Positions 26,768-34,686 of a stretch of 40,808 nucleotides of DNA are shown here, piece by piece. The notes below the pieces were generated by a model. That model saw only the letters and a program-made list of their open reading frames with translations. It made no database searches and was not told the DNA's origin. The stretch lies in the NCBI GenBank assembly GCA_026225215.1, contig JAMFSI010000101.1, positions 1 to 40,808 on the forward strand, given 5' to 3'. Each line of letters starts with the position of its first letter. The stretch's first letter is position 1. The position numbers and the translations under genes are program-made. Source of the DNA: Sphingomonas palustris. Lineage in GTDB: Bacteria; Pseudomonadota; Alphaproteobacteria; Sphingomonadales; Sphingomonadaceae.

Positions 26768-27808
26768 TTAATACCGCCGCGAAACCGCAAACTCGGCAGC
26801 CTCGACCATCGCCGCATGCGCTTCACCACGGGGAAACGCGGCAATCGCATCGATCGCCCGCTGGGCAAAATGGCGGGCGCGCTCGCGGGTCGCCGATACC
26901 GCCTCGTGGCGGTTGATCAGTTCGACGGCATGCGCCAGATCCTCGTCGCTGGTGCTGAAGCCGGCGATGGCGTCGCGCCAGAAGCTGCGCTCTTCCTCGC
27001 TGCCGCGCGCGTAAGCAAGGATCACCGGCAGCGTCATCTTGCCGTCGCGGAAATCGTCGCCCTTGCCCTTGCCCATTTCGGCGGCTTCGGAATCGTAGTC
27101 GATGGCATCGTCGACGAGTTGGAAGGCGATGCCAAGATTGCGCCCGTAATCGTCAAGCGCGCGTTCGGCGGCCTCACCGCGTTCCGCAACCACCGCGCCG
27201 ATCTTGCAGGCGGCAGCGAACAGCGCGGCGGTCTTGGCGCCGATGATCGCCAGATAGCGCTCCTCGCTGGTCTCGACGTGGCGCGCCGCGGTCAATTGAT
27301 CGACTTCGCCCTCGGCGATCACCGCCGAGGCATGCGACAGGATTTTCAGCACCTTGAGGCTGCCATCTTCGACCATCAGTTCGAAGGCGCGGCTGAACAG
27401 GAAATCGCCGACCAGCACCGTCGCCGGATTGCCGAAGACGATATTGGCAGTGGCATTACCGCGCCGCAAATCCGAGCCATCAACGACATCGTCATGGAGC
27501 AGTGTCGCAGTGTGGATAAATTCGACTGCGGCGGCGAGCTTGTGGTGGCGCGCCCCCTGGTAATCGCACAGCGCCGCGCCGGCCAGCGTCAGCATCGGCC
27601 GCATCCGCTTGCCGCCACCGGCGATCAGATGCCCGGCAAGCGATGGAATCAGCGGGATTTCGCTCTGCATCCGCTCCAGAATCACCGCGTTGACGGCGTT
27701 CATATCGGCGGCGGTCAAGGCCAGCATCGGCGCCAGCGTCGGTGCCGACGAAGATGGGGCCGGCTTCGGGTTCAGCGGGATTACCTTAGCGGTCATGGGG
27801 GCAGTCAT
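26768..27808 (-). CDS. Polyprenyl diphosphate synthase (all-trans, quinone side chain)
   Basis: This 346-residue trans-isoprenyl diphosphate synthase resembles IspB/decaprenyl diphosphate synthase. It has the first Asp-rich motif DDVVD (106-110) followed by DLRRG, the GGGKRMRP motif (64-71), and the second Asp-rich motif DDAID (233-237) with GKGDDFRDGKMTLPVI. It probably makes the C45-C50 chain of ubiquinone; sphingomonads typically use Q-10, so decaprenyl is the guess. Chain length cannot be read with certainty. ATG 27808 is used; ATG 27796 is four codons downstream. It diverges from the chorismate mutase gene over 75 bases. Confidence 0.93.
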   Translation of the reverse strand: MTAPMTAKVIPLNPKPAPSSSAPTLAPMLALTAADMNAVNAVILERMQSEIPLIPSLAGHLIAGGGKRMRPMLTLAGAALCDYQGARHHKLAAAVEFIHTATLLHDDVVDGSDLRRGNATANIVFGNPATVLVGDFLFSRAFELMVEDGSLKVLKILSHASAVIAEGEVDQLTAARHVETSEERYLAIIGAKTAALFAAACKIGAVVAERGEAAERALDDYGRNLGIAFQLVDDAIDYDSEAAEMGKGKGDDFRDGKMTLPVILAYARGSEEERSFWRDAIAGFSTSDEDLAHAVELINRHEAVSATRERARHFAQRAIDAIAAFPRGEAHAAMVEAAEFAVSRRY

Positions 27809-27883
27809 GGTCGGGGCCTAGCCCGCGCAAAGCCGTGAAGGCAAGCTTGGAATCGGAGGCAAGGTCGTGCTAGCGGCTGGCTA

Positions 27884-28204
27884 ATGGCCGAGAACTCTTC
27901 CGCAAGCCCGTCACCCGAGACGCCCGACGCCACTTTGGCCGGCTATCGCGCCAGCATCGACAATATCGATGCGGCGCTGATCCACATGCTCGCCGAGCGT
28001 TTCCGCATCACCAAGGCGGTGGGCGCGTATAAGGCCGCTCACGCCCTGCCCGCCTCGGACCCGACCCGCGAGGATCGCCAGATCGCCCGCCTGCGCAAGC
28101 TGGCGGAGGAAGCGCAACTCGATCCCGATTTCGGCGAGAAATTCCTGCGATTTATTATCCAGGAAGTGATCCGGCACCATGAGCAGGCGAATGGCCGGGG
28201 GTGA
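27884..28204 (+). CDS. Chorismate mutase (AroQ class)
   Basis: This 106-residue all-helical chorismate mutase converts chorismate to prephenate for Phe/Tyr synthesis. Residues R22, R39, K50 and R62 align with R11, R28, K39 and R51 of the E. coli AroQ domain with exactly the same spacing (17, 11 and 12). It is monofunctional: no prephenate dehydratase or dehydrogenase domain is attached, and no secretion signal is seen. The start is ATG 27884. It converges with the TPR-CHAT gene after 46 bases. Confidence 0.92.
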   Translation: MAENSSASPSPETPDATLAGYRASIDNIDAALIHMLAERFRITKAVGAYKAAHALPASDPTREDRQIARLRKLAEEAQLDPDFGEKFLRFIIQEVIRHHEQANGRG

Positions 28205-28250
28205 TGGCAACCGCTTTGTCTCCCGGCGCAGATGAGCCTGCGATCGCCGG

Positions 28251-31200
28251 TCATTCGTCGTGGTCGGCGATTTCGGTAAACGGCGCCCAATCGGCCGGAT
28301 GGGCGAAACTCGGAAAATAGTTGGCTAATGGTGTGCCGTCATCGCGCACGCCGGTCCGAATTGTCCTCATGGCGTGTTGCAGCGCCTGAGCTTTGGTCAA
28401 CTCGGGATGGTGCTGATGAATATCGATCGCCTCATCGGTCAATGCCGAAGCTGAATCATCCGCCACGCGCCAGTGACTAGCCAGCAATGCATGCGCGCCC
28501 GCGTAGAGAAACCCGCGCGACAGCGCCGAAAGCCCATCGCCGCCACTCGACCCTTCGGCCGAGGCGGTGTTGCAGGCGGACAGGATCACCCAATCGGCCG
28601 AGAGCGAAAGCAGGGAGGCTTCCGACGCGGTCAACACGCCATCATCCGTCGACCCGTCCGGCAGACTGATCGGCGCTTGCGGGGGTGTGAAGATCAGGCC
28701 TGGCTCGGAAAAACCCAAACCGGCCCGCGCTCCTTCACCCGCCAGCGCGCCATGGGTTACGAAAGCCACGACGCGCGCTCGCGAAAGCAGCGGATCGCTC
28801 TTCAAAGCCGATTCAGTCGCTTGATCGAGCACATGCACCATGCTGCTGGGCGCATCGAGCGTAGTCGCCATCCCGCGCAATTCCACCGCGGTGCCCGGCA
28901 AAGGTTGAAGTTTGCGGATCAACTCCAAGTCGCCCACGGGCAAGCCATTGCGTTCCATGCCTGAAAATGCCGTCAGACCGCGCTCGCCATCGGTCCCGGA
29001 GCCCAGCAGATGGGGATCGCCGTAACCGTCGAAAGGCACGGTCGTCGCGTGATTGGCAGGTTTTTGAGCATTTCGCAGCAGCAGCCCGGAGACGGCGGGC
29101 AGGTAAGTAATGGCGTAGCGATCGGCGAACCAGGGCGCCCTTGCCAAGATTTCCGGATGGAACTCGGCATCGGGATCTGCGGCGTCTGCTACCGGGGGTG
29201 TCGTCACTAACATCCCGATCGGAAGATCGCCCAATGCGCCGGACGTGGTCAGGTAAAGCCGATGGACCCCGCCGAGCGCTTTTTCGATCGGCGCCACGAG
29301 ACTGGTATAGAGGTCATTCGCTGCGCGAAGATCGAAATGCTGCGAATGCGAGGCACCGTAATTGCGCTGCTCGTCGGCCGTGCGTGGGCCCTTGCAGGCA
29401 TTGGTATCGACCTGACACCGCAGATGAGCGATCTTCGCCAAGGTGCCGGGGGCTCCGCCTGCGATGCGGTTCCAGGCCAGTGCGCGCTTTCCGACGGCGA
29501 AGCTATAGATGTCATCGCCATCGATCAGGAGCAGCAGCAATCCTTCGTCGGGCATCAATGCGCCCTGGATGCGATCGAGCGGCAGCGGCTGCGGCGAGAC
29601 AATCGCCCGATAGGTTGGAAAATCGCGATCGATCTCGGCGTCGAGCACCGTGAGACGCGCAGCGATCGTATCGCGCTGCGCACGCAGCTTGTCGGCATCC
29701 GCCGGATTCTTGCTGCCGAGAGCGCCGATGATCCGGCGATCGACAATACCGGCACGGGCGGACATGTCCTGCTCCTCGCGCACGATCCCAGCCAGAGGAC
29801 CGCTGCTGGCGGCCTGACGTGCCGCTGCCCGGATCATGGCACGCGAGGAGGCCGACTGAACCAGATCCTGCGCGGCCTGCAGGGCGGTGGTCGCATGCGG
29901 ACTGGCGCTGCGCAACCCCGGAGCATCCGCTTTCCAGGCGGCGCGGAGATAGGTCGAGCTGATATTTGCCAACGGGTCTTTGGCGCTCGCGGGGTTATGT
30001 TGGTTGGTTACGTCCCGGTTTCGTAAAAAAATGGCAATTGTGAGCGCATCCGCAGCACTGTGCTCTGCCTCGGCGTAGCTCCCTTTGGCGTCGAGGTTGG
30101 CCGCAATATTGCTATAGGTCTCGGCGGTATCGGGATGCATTTCGCCCAGCGTGGTCCGGCGGATAGCGAGCGCCTTGCGATAGAGCGGGTCGGCTTCGGC
30201 AAAACGGCCCAGGGCATTCAGGTTGAACGCAAGGTTGTTGTAGCTCGTGCCGGTATCGGGGTGCGTTTCGCCCAGCGTAGCCCGGCGGATGGCAAGCGCC
30301 TTGCGGAACAGCGGGTCGGCATCGCCATAGCGCCGCAGAAAAACCAGGTTGGACGCGAGATTATTGTATCCCTGGGCGGTGTCCGGATGGTTTTCGCCCT
30401 CCGTGGCACGATAAATATCGAGTGCTTTACGGTAGAGCAGGTCGGCATCGGCATAGTGCCCCTGGGCGTTTAAATTGGCCGCGAGGTTATTGTAGCCTGT
30501 GGCGGTATCGGGATGGTTTTCGCCAAGAGTAGCGCGGCGGACGTCCAGCGCCTTGCGGAACAGGGGATCGGCCTCGGCATAGCGCCCCAGGGCATTCAGG
30601 TTGAAGGCCAGATTGTTGTACGCCTCGGCAGTATAGGGGTGGTTTTCGCCCAGTACGGCGCGGCGGATGTCGAGCGCCTTGCGGTAGAGCGGGTCGGCCT
30701 CCGCATAGCGCCCCTCGGCATTCAGGTCAGACGCGATATTATTGTAACTCGCAGCGGTGTCGGGATGGTTCTCGCCGAGCCCGGCGCGGCGGATGGCGAG
30801 CGCCTTGCGGTAAAGCGGGTCGGCCTCGGCATAGAGCCCCTGCGCTTTCAGATTGCCTGCGGTATCATTGTAGCTCGTGGCGGTGTCGGGGTGGTTTTCG
30901 CCCAGCGTGGCCCGACGGATAGCGAGCGCCTTGCGAAGCAGCGGATCGGCCTCGGCATAGCGCCCTTGCGCTCGCAAATTACCCGCGAGATTGTCGTAGG
31001 CCCGGGCGGTGTCGGGATGGTTTTCGCCCAGCGCTTCGCGGCGGATGGCCAGCGCTTTGCGAAACAACGGGTCGGCCGCGGTGTAGTGCCCCCGCCAATA
31101 CAGGTTGATCGCGACATTGTGATAGCTCGTGGCGGTGTCAGGATGGTTTTCGCCCAGTGTGACGCGACGGACTTCGAGCGCCTTGCGGAACAGCGGCTCA

Positions 31201-31751
31201 GCTTCGGCATAGTGCCCCTGGGCATTTAAATTGACTGCGAGATTGTCGTAACTTGCGGCGGTGTCCGGATTATTTTCGCCCAGCGCGGCGCGGCGGATGG
31301 CGAGAGCCTTGCGGTAGATCGGATCGGCCTCGACATAGCGCCCCTGCGCTCCCAAATTAACGGCGATATTGTTGTAGATTGCAGCAGCGTCGGGATGACC
31401 ATCGCCCAATGCCAAGCGGACAACGCTGAGGGCCTTGCGGTAGAGCGGTTCGGCCTCGGCGTAACGCCCCTGAGCGTTCAAATTGGCGGCAAGGTTATTG
31501 TAGCTCGTGGCGGTGCCGAGATTATTTTCGCCAAGCGTGGCACGGCGGAGGGCAAGCGCCTTTTGGTAGAACACTTCGGCCTCGGCATAGCGGCCCTGGC
31601 GGGATAGTGCGTCGGCTTGATCCGTCAGCTTGGTGGAATCATCGGAGGTCGCGCCGGCGCCCGCCTCGGTCGGTTCGATATTATGCCGAGTCTGCGCGAA
31701 GCTTGCCCCAGGCGAACTGAGGGACAGAAGCGCGAGCGCCATCGCCACCAA
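28251..31751 (-). CDS. Exported-looking TPR repeat protein with C-terminal CHAT (caspase-like) domain
   Basis: The protein has about 1166 residues. A hydrophobic N-terminus ending GASFAQ looks like a signal peptide, though it lacks clear basic residues. A 33-residue linker is followed by twelve consecutive 42-residue TPRs of the kinesin-light-chain type (ALxIRRxxLGENHPDTAxxYNNLA) and a degenerate thirteenth. A helical middle region then leads to a CHAT domain. The catalytic pair is present: H1000 in VTHGAL and C1060 in ILSACNTA, followed by GLSALSRGFLYAGAHALLASHW. CHAT domains are caspase/separase-like cysteine peptidases often coupled to TPR sensors. The start is uncertain: TTG 31751, GTG 31748 and ATG 31742 are in frame, and the frame stays open further up through a dispersed repeat. 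It lies downstream of a two-component system on the same strand. The target is unknown. Confidence 0.87.
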   Translation of the reverse strand: MVAMALALLSLSSPGASFAQTRHNIEPTEAGAGATSDDSTKLTDQADALSRQGRYAEAEVFYQKALALRRATLGENNLGTATSYNNLAANLNAQGRYAEAEPLYRKALSVVRLALGDGHPDAAAIYNNIAVNLGAQGRYVEADPIYRKALAIRRAALGENNPDTAASYDNLAVNLNAQGHYAEAEPLFRKALEVRRVTLGENHPDTATSYHNVAINLYWRGHYTAADPLFRKALAIRREALGENHPDTARAYDNLAGNLRAQGRYAEADPLLRKALAIRRATLGENHPDTATSYNDTAGNLKAQGLYAEADPLYRKALAIRRAGLGENHPDTAASYNNIASDLNAEGRYAEADPLYRKALDIRRAVLGENHPYTAEAYNNLAFNLNALGRYAEADPLFRKALDVRRATLGENHPDTATGYNNLAANLNAQGHYADADLLYRKALDIYRATEGENHPDTAQGYNNLASNLVFLRRYGDADPLFRKALAIRRATLGETHPDTGTSYNNLAFNLNALGRFAEADPLYRKALAIRRTTLGEMHPDTAETYSNIAANLDAKGSYAEAEHSAADALTIAIFLRNRDVTNQHNPASAKDPLANISSTYLRAAWKADAPGLRSASPHATTALQAAQDLVQSASSRAMIRAAARQAASSGPLAGIVREEQDMSARAGIVDRRIIGALGSKNPADADKLRAQRDTIAARLTVLDAEIDRDFPTYRAIVSPQPLPLDRIQGALMPDEGLLLLLIDGDDIYSFAVGKRALAWNRIAGGAPGTLAKIAHLRCQVDTNACKGPRTADEQRNYGASHSQHFDLRAANDLYTSLVAPIEKALGGVHRLYLTTSGALGDLPIGMLVTTPPVADAADPDAEFHPEILARAPWFADRYAITYLPAVSGLLLRNAQKPANHATTVPFDGYGDPHLLGSGTDGERGLTAFSGMERNGLPVGDLELIRKLQPLPGTAVELRGMATTLDAPSSMVHVLDQATESALKSDPLLSRARVVAFVTHGALAGEGARAGLGFSEPGLIFTPPQAPISLPDGSTDDGVLTASEASLLSLSADWVILSACNTASAEGSSGGDGLSALSRGFLYAGAHALLASHWRVADDSASALTDEAIDIHQHHPELTKAQALQHAMRTIRTGVRDDGTPLANYFPSFAHPADWAPFTEIADHDE
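30081..31592 (-). repeat. Twelve tandem 126-bp repeats encoding the TPR array
   Basis: The coding DNA of the TPR region consists of twelve units of exactly 126 bases, with no indel between units. Units share long identical stretches, such as GAGCGCCTTGCG and GGTTTTCGCCCAG on the plus strand, so unit-by-unit gain or loss by recombination is likely. Confidence 0.9.
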
Positions 31752-31780
31752 TCCATTCAGCCTGGGCGAGGGCGATGTCG

Positions 31781-31882
31781 CTAGAGCGGGCAGCGTGATA
31801 CGTGAATCATGTGCCCGCTCTAAATTTTTGTTATCGCATCGTTTAACGCGAAAAACCGGTACCCCCTTCTTCGCACGATGCT
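31781..31882. repeat. Two-hairpin dispersed repeat (RIME-like) in the leader of the CHAT gene
   Basis: Hairpin 1 is TAGAGCGGGC (31782-31791) with GCCCGCTCTA (31813-31822), its loop containing TGAT/ATCA. Hairpin 2 is GCATCGT (31836-31842) plus GCGAA with TTCGC and ACGATGC (31870-31881), around GGTACC. The layout resembles alphaproteobacterial RIME-type elements as I remember them; this is not verified. It fills most of the gap between the histidine kinase stop and the CHAT start. Confidence 0.65.
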
Positions 31883-31947
31883 CTAGTTCGCAAAGCTGCC
31901 AAACATGAGTGCCATCTTTCAATCTGGAGCGGACAATTTCGCCCATA

Positions 31948-33363
31948 TTACCCCAGCGCCCGCGGCAATCGCACCCTGACCAGCAGCCCGCCCAAATCCT
32001 CGCTTTCCTCGAGCAGCACCGCGCCGCCGTAAATCTCCACGACATCGCGCACGATCGCCAGGCCCAGGCCGGTGCCGGGCTTATCGGTGTCGAGCCGGGC
32101 GCCGCGCGCAAAGATACGTTCACGTTCTTCGGCGGGGATGCCGATACCGTCGTCCTCGATCCATACTTCGCAAAAGGCGCGCGTATCCGGCCGCGGATCC
32201 ACCGTCACGAATACGCTGCCGCCGCCGTATTTCGCGGCGTTTTCGATGAGATTGCCAAGAATTTCATCGAGATCCTGGCGTTCGATCCGCACTGCCGCCT
32301 CGCGCTTGCCATCGAGGTCGAAACGCGTCGCCTCGTATAGCCGGGTGACCGCGCGCAGCACCGCCTCGGCGCTGTCCCAGATCACGGCATGCGAACGGCC
32401 GACCGCGCGGCGGCCGACGGCGCGGGCGCGCGCCAGATGATGATCGACCTGGCGGCGCATCACCGCCGCCTCGCGCATCACCGTTTCGGACAAATCGGGC
32501 GCCTGCGCGGTCGCCGCATTCATCACCACGGTCAGCGGGGTTTTCAACGCATGGGCGAGATTGCCGGCATGGGTGCGCGCCTCCTCCGCCTGGCGCTCGG
32601 TATGCGCGAGCAAGCCGTTCAATTCCTCGACCAGCGGCTGCACTTCGAGCGGCAGTGGTTCGGTGACGCGGTTCGCGCCGGTATCGCGCAAGCGCTTGAT
32701 CGCCAGCCGCACCCGGCGGAGCGGCCCCAGGCCATACCAGCTCTGCAACGCCGCCATCAGCAGCAGCCCGAGCCCCAGCACGAGGAAACTATAGACCAGG
32801 ATCGAACGGATGCGAGCGATCTGGGCATCCATCTCGGTGCGGCTTTCGGCGACGACGAACCACCATACCGTCTTGCTGCCGGGCAGGATGATCGAACGCT
32901 CCACTACCCGCAGCGGCTCGCCCGGAAACTGCGCGCTGTCGTAGGAGTGCGGCTGCGAATCGAAATGATCCTGTTTTATCTTGAGACTGCGATCCCATAG
33001 TGAGCGCGACGGAAAATCCTCGTGCCCCTGGCCGCTGATCTGCCAATACAGCCCGCTATTGGGTTCGAGAAAACGCTGGTCGCCCAGCGGGCGGTTGAAA
33101 AACACCTCGCCATCGGGACCGATCTCGGCGGCGCCGACCATGGCGGTGAGCATATAGCTGATCTGATCGTCGAAATTATGCTCGACCAGACTGGTCAAGC
33201 TACGGTCCAGCGCCACGCCGCCAACCAGCAGCAGGATGGTGATCCAACCCGCCGCGATCAGCATCATCCGCTGCGCCAGCGATCCGGTATGCGGCGCTAT
33301 GGCCGGCACGGCGTCACGAGAAGCAGCCGAACTTGAACCTTTAGAAGATGCCGTCGCGGCCAT
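31948..33363 (-). CDS. Sensor histidine kinase (PhoQ-like)
   Basis: This is a 471-residue membrane sensor. TM1 lies at about 33-51, followed by an extracytoplasmic sensor domain (52-187) rich in Asp/Glu/Ser, TM2 at about 188-207, HAMP-like linker, and H-box NLAHALKTPLTVV with phospho-acceptor His271. The ATPase domain has NLIENAAKYG (N box), DDGIGIPAEER (G1) and KPGTGLGLAIVRDV (G2). The ALKTP form of the H-box is the PhoQ type. The start is ATG 33363, with GGAG four bases upstream. It follows the response regulator gene by nine bases and shares its operon. The signal is unknown; PhoQ homologues sense cations or acid. Confidence 0.95.
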   Translation of the reverse strand: MAATASSKGSSSAASRDAVPAIAPHTGSLAQRMMLIAAGWITILLLVGGVALDRSLTSLVEHNFDDQISYMLTAMVGAAEIGPDGEVFFNRPLGDQRFLEPNSGLYWQISGQGHEDFPSRSLWDRSLKIKQDHFDSQPHSYDSAQFPGEPLRVVERSIILPGSKTVWWFVVAESRTEMDAQIARIRSILVYSFLVLGLGLLLMAALQSWYGLGPLRRVRLAIKRLRDTGANRVTEPLPLEVQPLVEELNGLLAHTERQAEEARTHAGNLAHALKTPLTVVMNAATAQAPDLSETVMREAAVMRRQVDHHLARARAVGRRAVGRSHAVIWDSAEAVLRAVTRLYEATRFDLDGKREAAVRIERQDLDEILGNLIENAAKYGGGSVFVTVDPRPDTRAFCEVWIEDDGIGIPAEERERIFARGARLDTDKPGTGLGLAIVRDVVEIYGGAVLLEESEDLGGLLVRVRLPRALG

Positions 33364-33372
33364 CGGCTCCGG

Positions 33373-34050
33373 TTAGCCGCGCGCCGGCTGGACCGGATCG
33401 TCGAGGCTATAGCCAAGCCCGCGAATCGTGGTGATGACGTCGGCGCCCAGCTTCTTGCGAATGCGGGTGACGAAGACCTCTATAGTGTTGGAATCGCGGT
33501 CGAAATCCTGATCGTAGATATGTTCGATCAACTCGGTGCGGCTGACCACCTTGCCCTTGTGGTGGAGCAGATAGGACAACAGCTTATATTCCTGCGCGGT
33601 CAGCTTCACCGGTTCGCCATCGAGCGTCACCCGGCCCGAGCGGGTGTCGAGCCGCACGCCGCCGGCGATCAGCTCGGACGAGGAATTGCCCGAAGCGCGG
33701 CGGATCAGCGCGCGCAGCCGGGCGATCAGTTCCTCGGTCTGGAACGGCTTGGCGAGATAATCGTCGGCGCCGGCATCGAGCCCCGCCACCTTGTCGGACC
33801 AACTGTCGCGCGCGGTCAGCACCAGCACCGGAAACTTGCGTTGCTCCTTGCGCCACATGCCCAGCACGGTCAGCCCGTCGATCTCAGGCAGGCCGAGATC
33901 GAGCACCACCGCATCGTAATCCTCGGTCGAGCCCATGAAATGCCCGTCCTCACCATCGACCGACAGATCGACGGCATAGCCGTTCTGCTCCAGCGTGGTC
34001 TTGAGCTGGCGGCCCAGCGTGGGTTCATCCTCGACGATCAAAATCCGCAT
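33373..34050 (-). CDS. OmpR/PhoB-family response regulator (PhoP-like)
   Basis: This 225-residue regulator has a receiver domain with the acidic pair E7/D8, phospho-acceptor Asp51 (VVLDLGLPEIDG), T79 and Lys101 (LAKPF). Its C-terminal winged-helix DNA-binding domain contains LTAQEYKLLSYLLHHKGKVV, SNTIEVFVTRIRKKL and IRGLGYSL. It is the cognate partner of the adjacent histidine kinase. A PepSY protein gene lies 93 bases upstream on the same strand. Confidence 0.95.
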   Translation of the reverse strand: MRILIVEDEPTLGRQLKTTLEQNGYAVDLSVDGEDGHFMGSTEDYDAVVLDLGLPEIDGLTVLGMWRKEQRKFPVLVLTARDSWSDKVAGLDAGADDYLAKPFQTEELIARLRALIRRASGNSSSELIAGGVRLDTRSGRVTLDGEPVKLTAQEYKLLSYLLHHKGKVVSRTELIEHIYDQDFDRDSNTIEVFVTRIRKKLGADVITTIRGLGYSLDDPVQPARG

Positions 34051-34143
34051 TGCTTTCCCCTGTCATCTCGCCCTGCCATTCAGGATGGTCATGAAAGCCC
34101 GGCCCGGCCCGGTCAAGCGAATGGCGCCCGACCCGCAGAAGGA

Positions 34144-34437
34144 TCAGGGCGAATGGTGGATGACGTGACCTGAGCGGGCATCGACATCGACGAACACTAC
34201 GCGTCCGTTGCGGATGAATTTCAACCGGTAAGCCATCGCCGCAGGATCGTATTCCGGCCCCAGATATTGCATCCCCGGCATCGTCGGCACGACATGGCGC
34301 TCGATTTCGCGCAGCGGGCGGACCTCCCCGCGATGCACTTCGAGCCGAGCCGCGCCTTGCGCGTCGCCAGGGCCGGCCTGCGCGGCGACAGCGGGAAGGA
34401 GGGCCGCGATGAACGAGAGAACCAGTCGATTTTTCAT
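34144..34437 (-). CDS. Small secreted PepSY-domain protein
   Basis: This 97-residue protein has a signal peptide (MKNRLVLSFIAALLPAVAAQA, cleavage after AQA) and a single PepSY-type fold: MQYLGPEYDPAAMAYRLKFIRNGRVVFVDVDARSGHVI. Small PepSY proteins encoded next to PhoPQ-like genes are common in alphaproteobacteria and are thought to modulate periplasmic sensing or proteolysis; that role is inferred. The start is ATG 34437, as the frame upstream is not signal-like. It is probably the first gene of the PepSY, regulator and kinase unit. Confidence 0.88.
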   Translation of the reverse strand: MKNRLVLSFIAALLPAVAAQAGPGDAQGAARLEVHRGEVRPLREIERHVVPTMPGMQYLGPEYDPAAMAYRLKFIRNGRVVFVDVDARSGHVIHHSP

Positions 34438-34525
34438 GATCGCCAGTCTGATAGCGCCCAACTATTGAACCGGGTGTGAATGCCCATGCTGCAGCTTTCG
34501 TCAAGGATGCATAACAGGCAAACTA

Positions 34526-34605
34526 GGCACCAGCCCGCTCTCCCGGCTCAATCACCTATTGAGGATATGCTGTGGGTGGTTGGGCCGGGGGAGCGGGCTG
34601 GTGCC
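34526..34605. repeat. Inverted repeat related to the 156-bp palindrome
   Basis: Arms of 31 bases (34526-34556 and 34575-34605) pair with three mismatches, all C-to-T changes in the left arm, around an 18-base spacer. The core (GGTTGGGCCGGGGGAGCGGG in the right arm) is the same as in the arms at 23350-23430. It lies in the promoter region between the PepSY gene and the ABC-F gene. Confidence 0.8.
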
Positions 34606-34610
34606 GACTA

Positions 34611-34629
34611 TCCGAAACGGAGTTTCGGA
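34611..34629. repeat. CCGAAAC-type short hairpin, copy 3
   Basis: TCCGAAAC-GGA-GTTTCGGA, a perfect 8-bp stem, is flanked by GACTA and AGACTATC so that the palindrome extends imperfectly. It directly abuts the inverted repeat at 34526 and lies about 57 bases upstream of the ABC-F start. Confidence 0.7.
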
Positions 34630-34686
34630 TCAGACTATCAGGGTCGAGGCTTGTCATTTCCGGGCATTGGCGGCTAGAGGCCCGCG

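Noticed and set aside
30081..31592. Regular repeats resembling an array
   Set aside because: The 126-base units are in-frame coding TPR repeats without spacers, not a CRISPR array, and no cas genes are nearby.
28251..31751. Type III-E CRISPR (Craspase) TPR-CHAT
   Set aside because: No gRAMP/Cas7-11 gene or CRISPR array is present, and this protein appears to be exported.
31752..32123. N-terminal extension of the TPR-CHAT protein into the histidine kinase gene
   Set aside because: The extension overlaps the kinase coding sequence and a dispersed repeat and would bury the signal-like segment.
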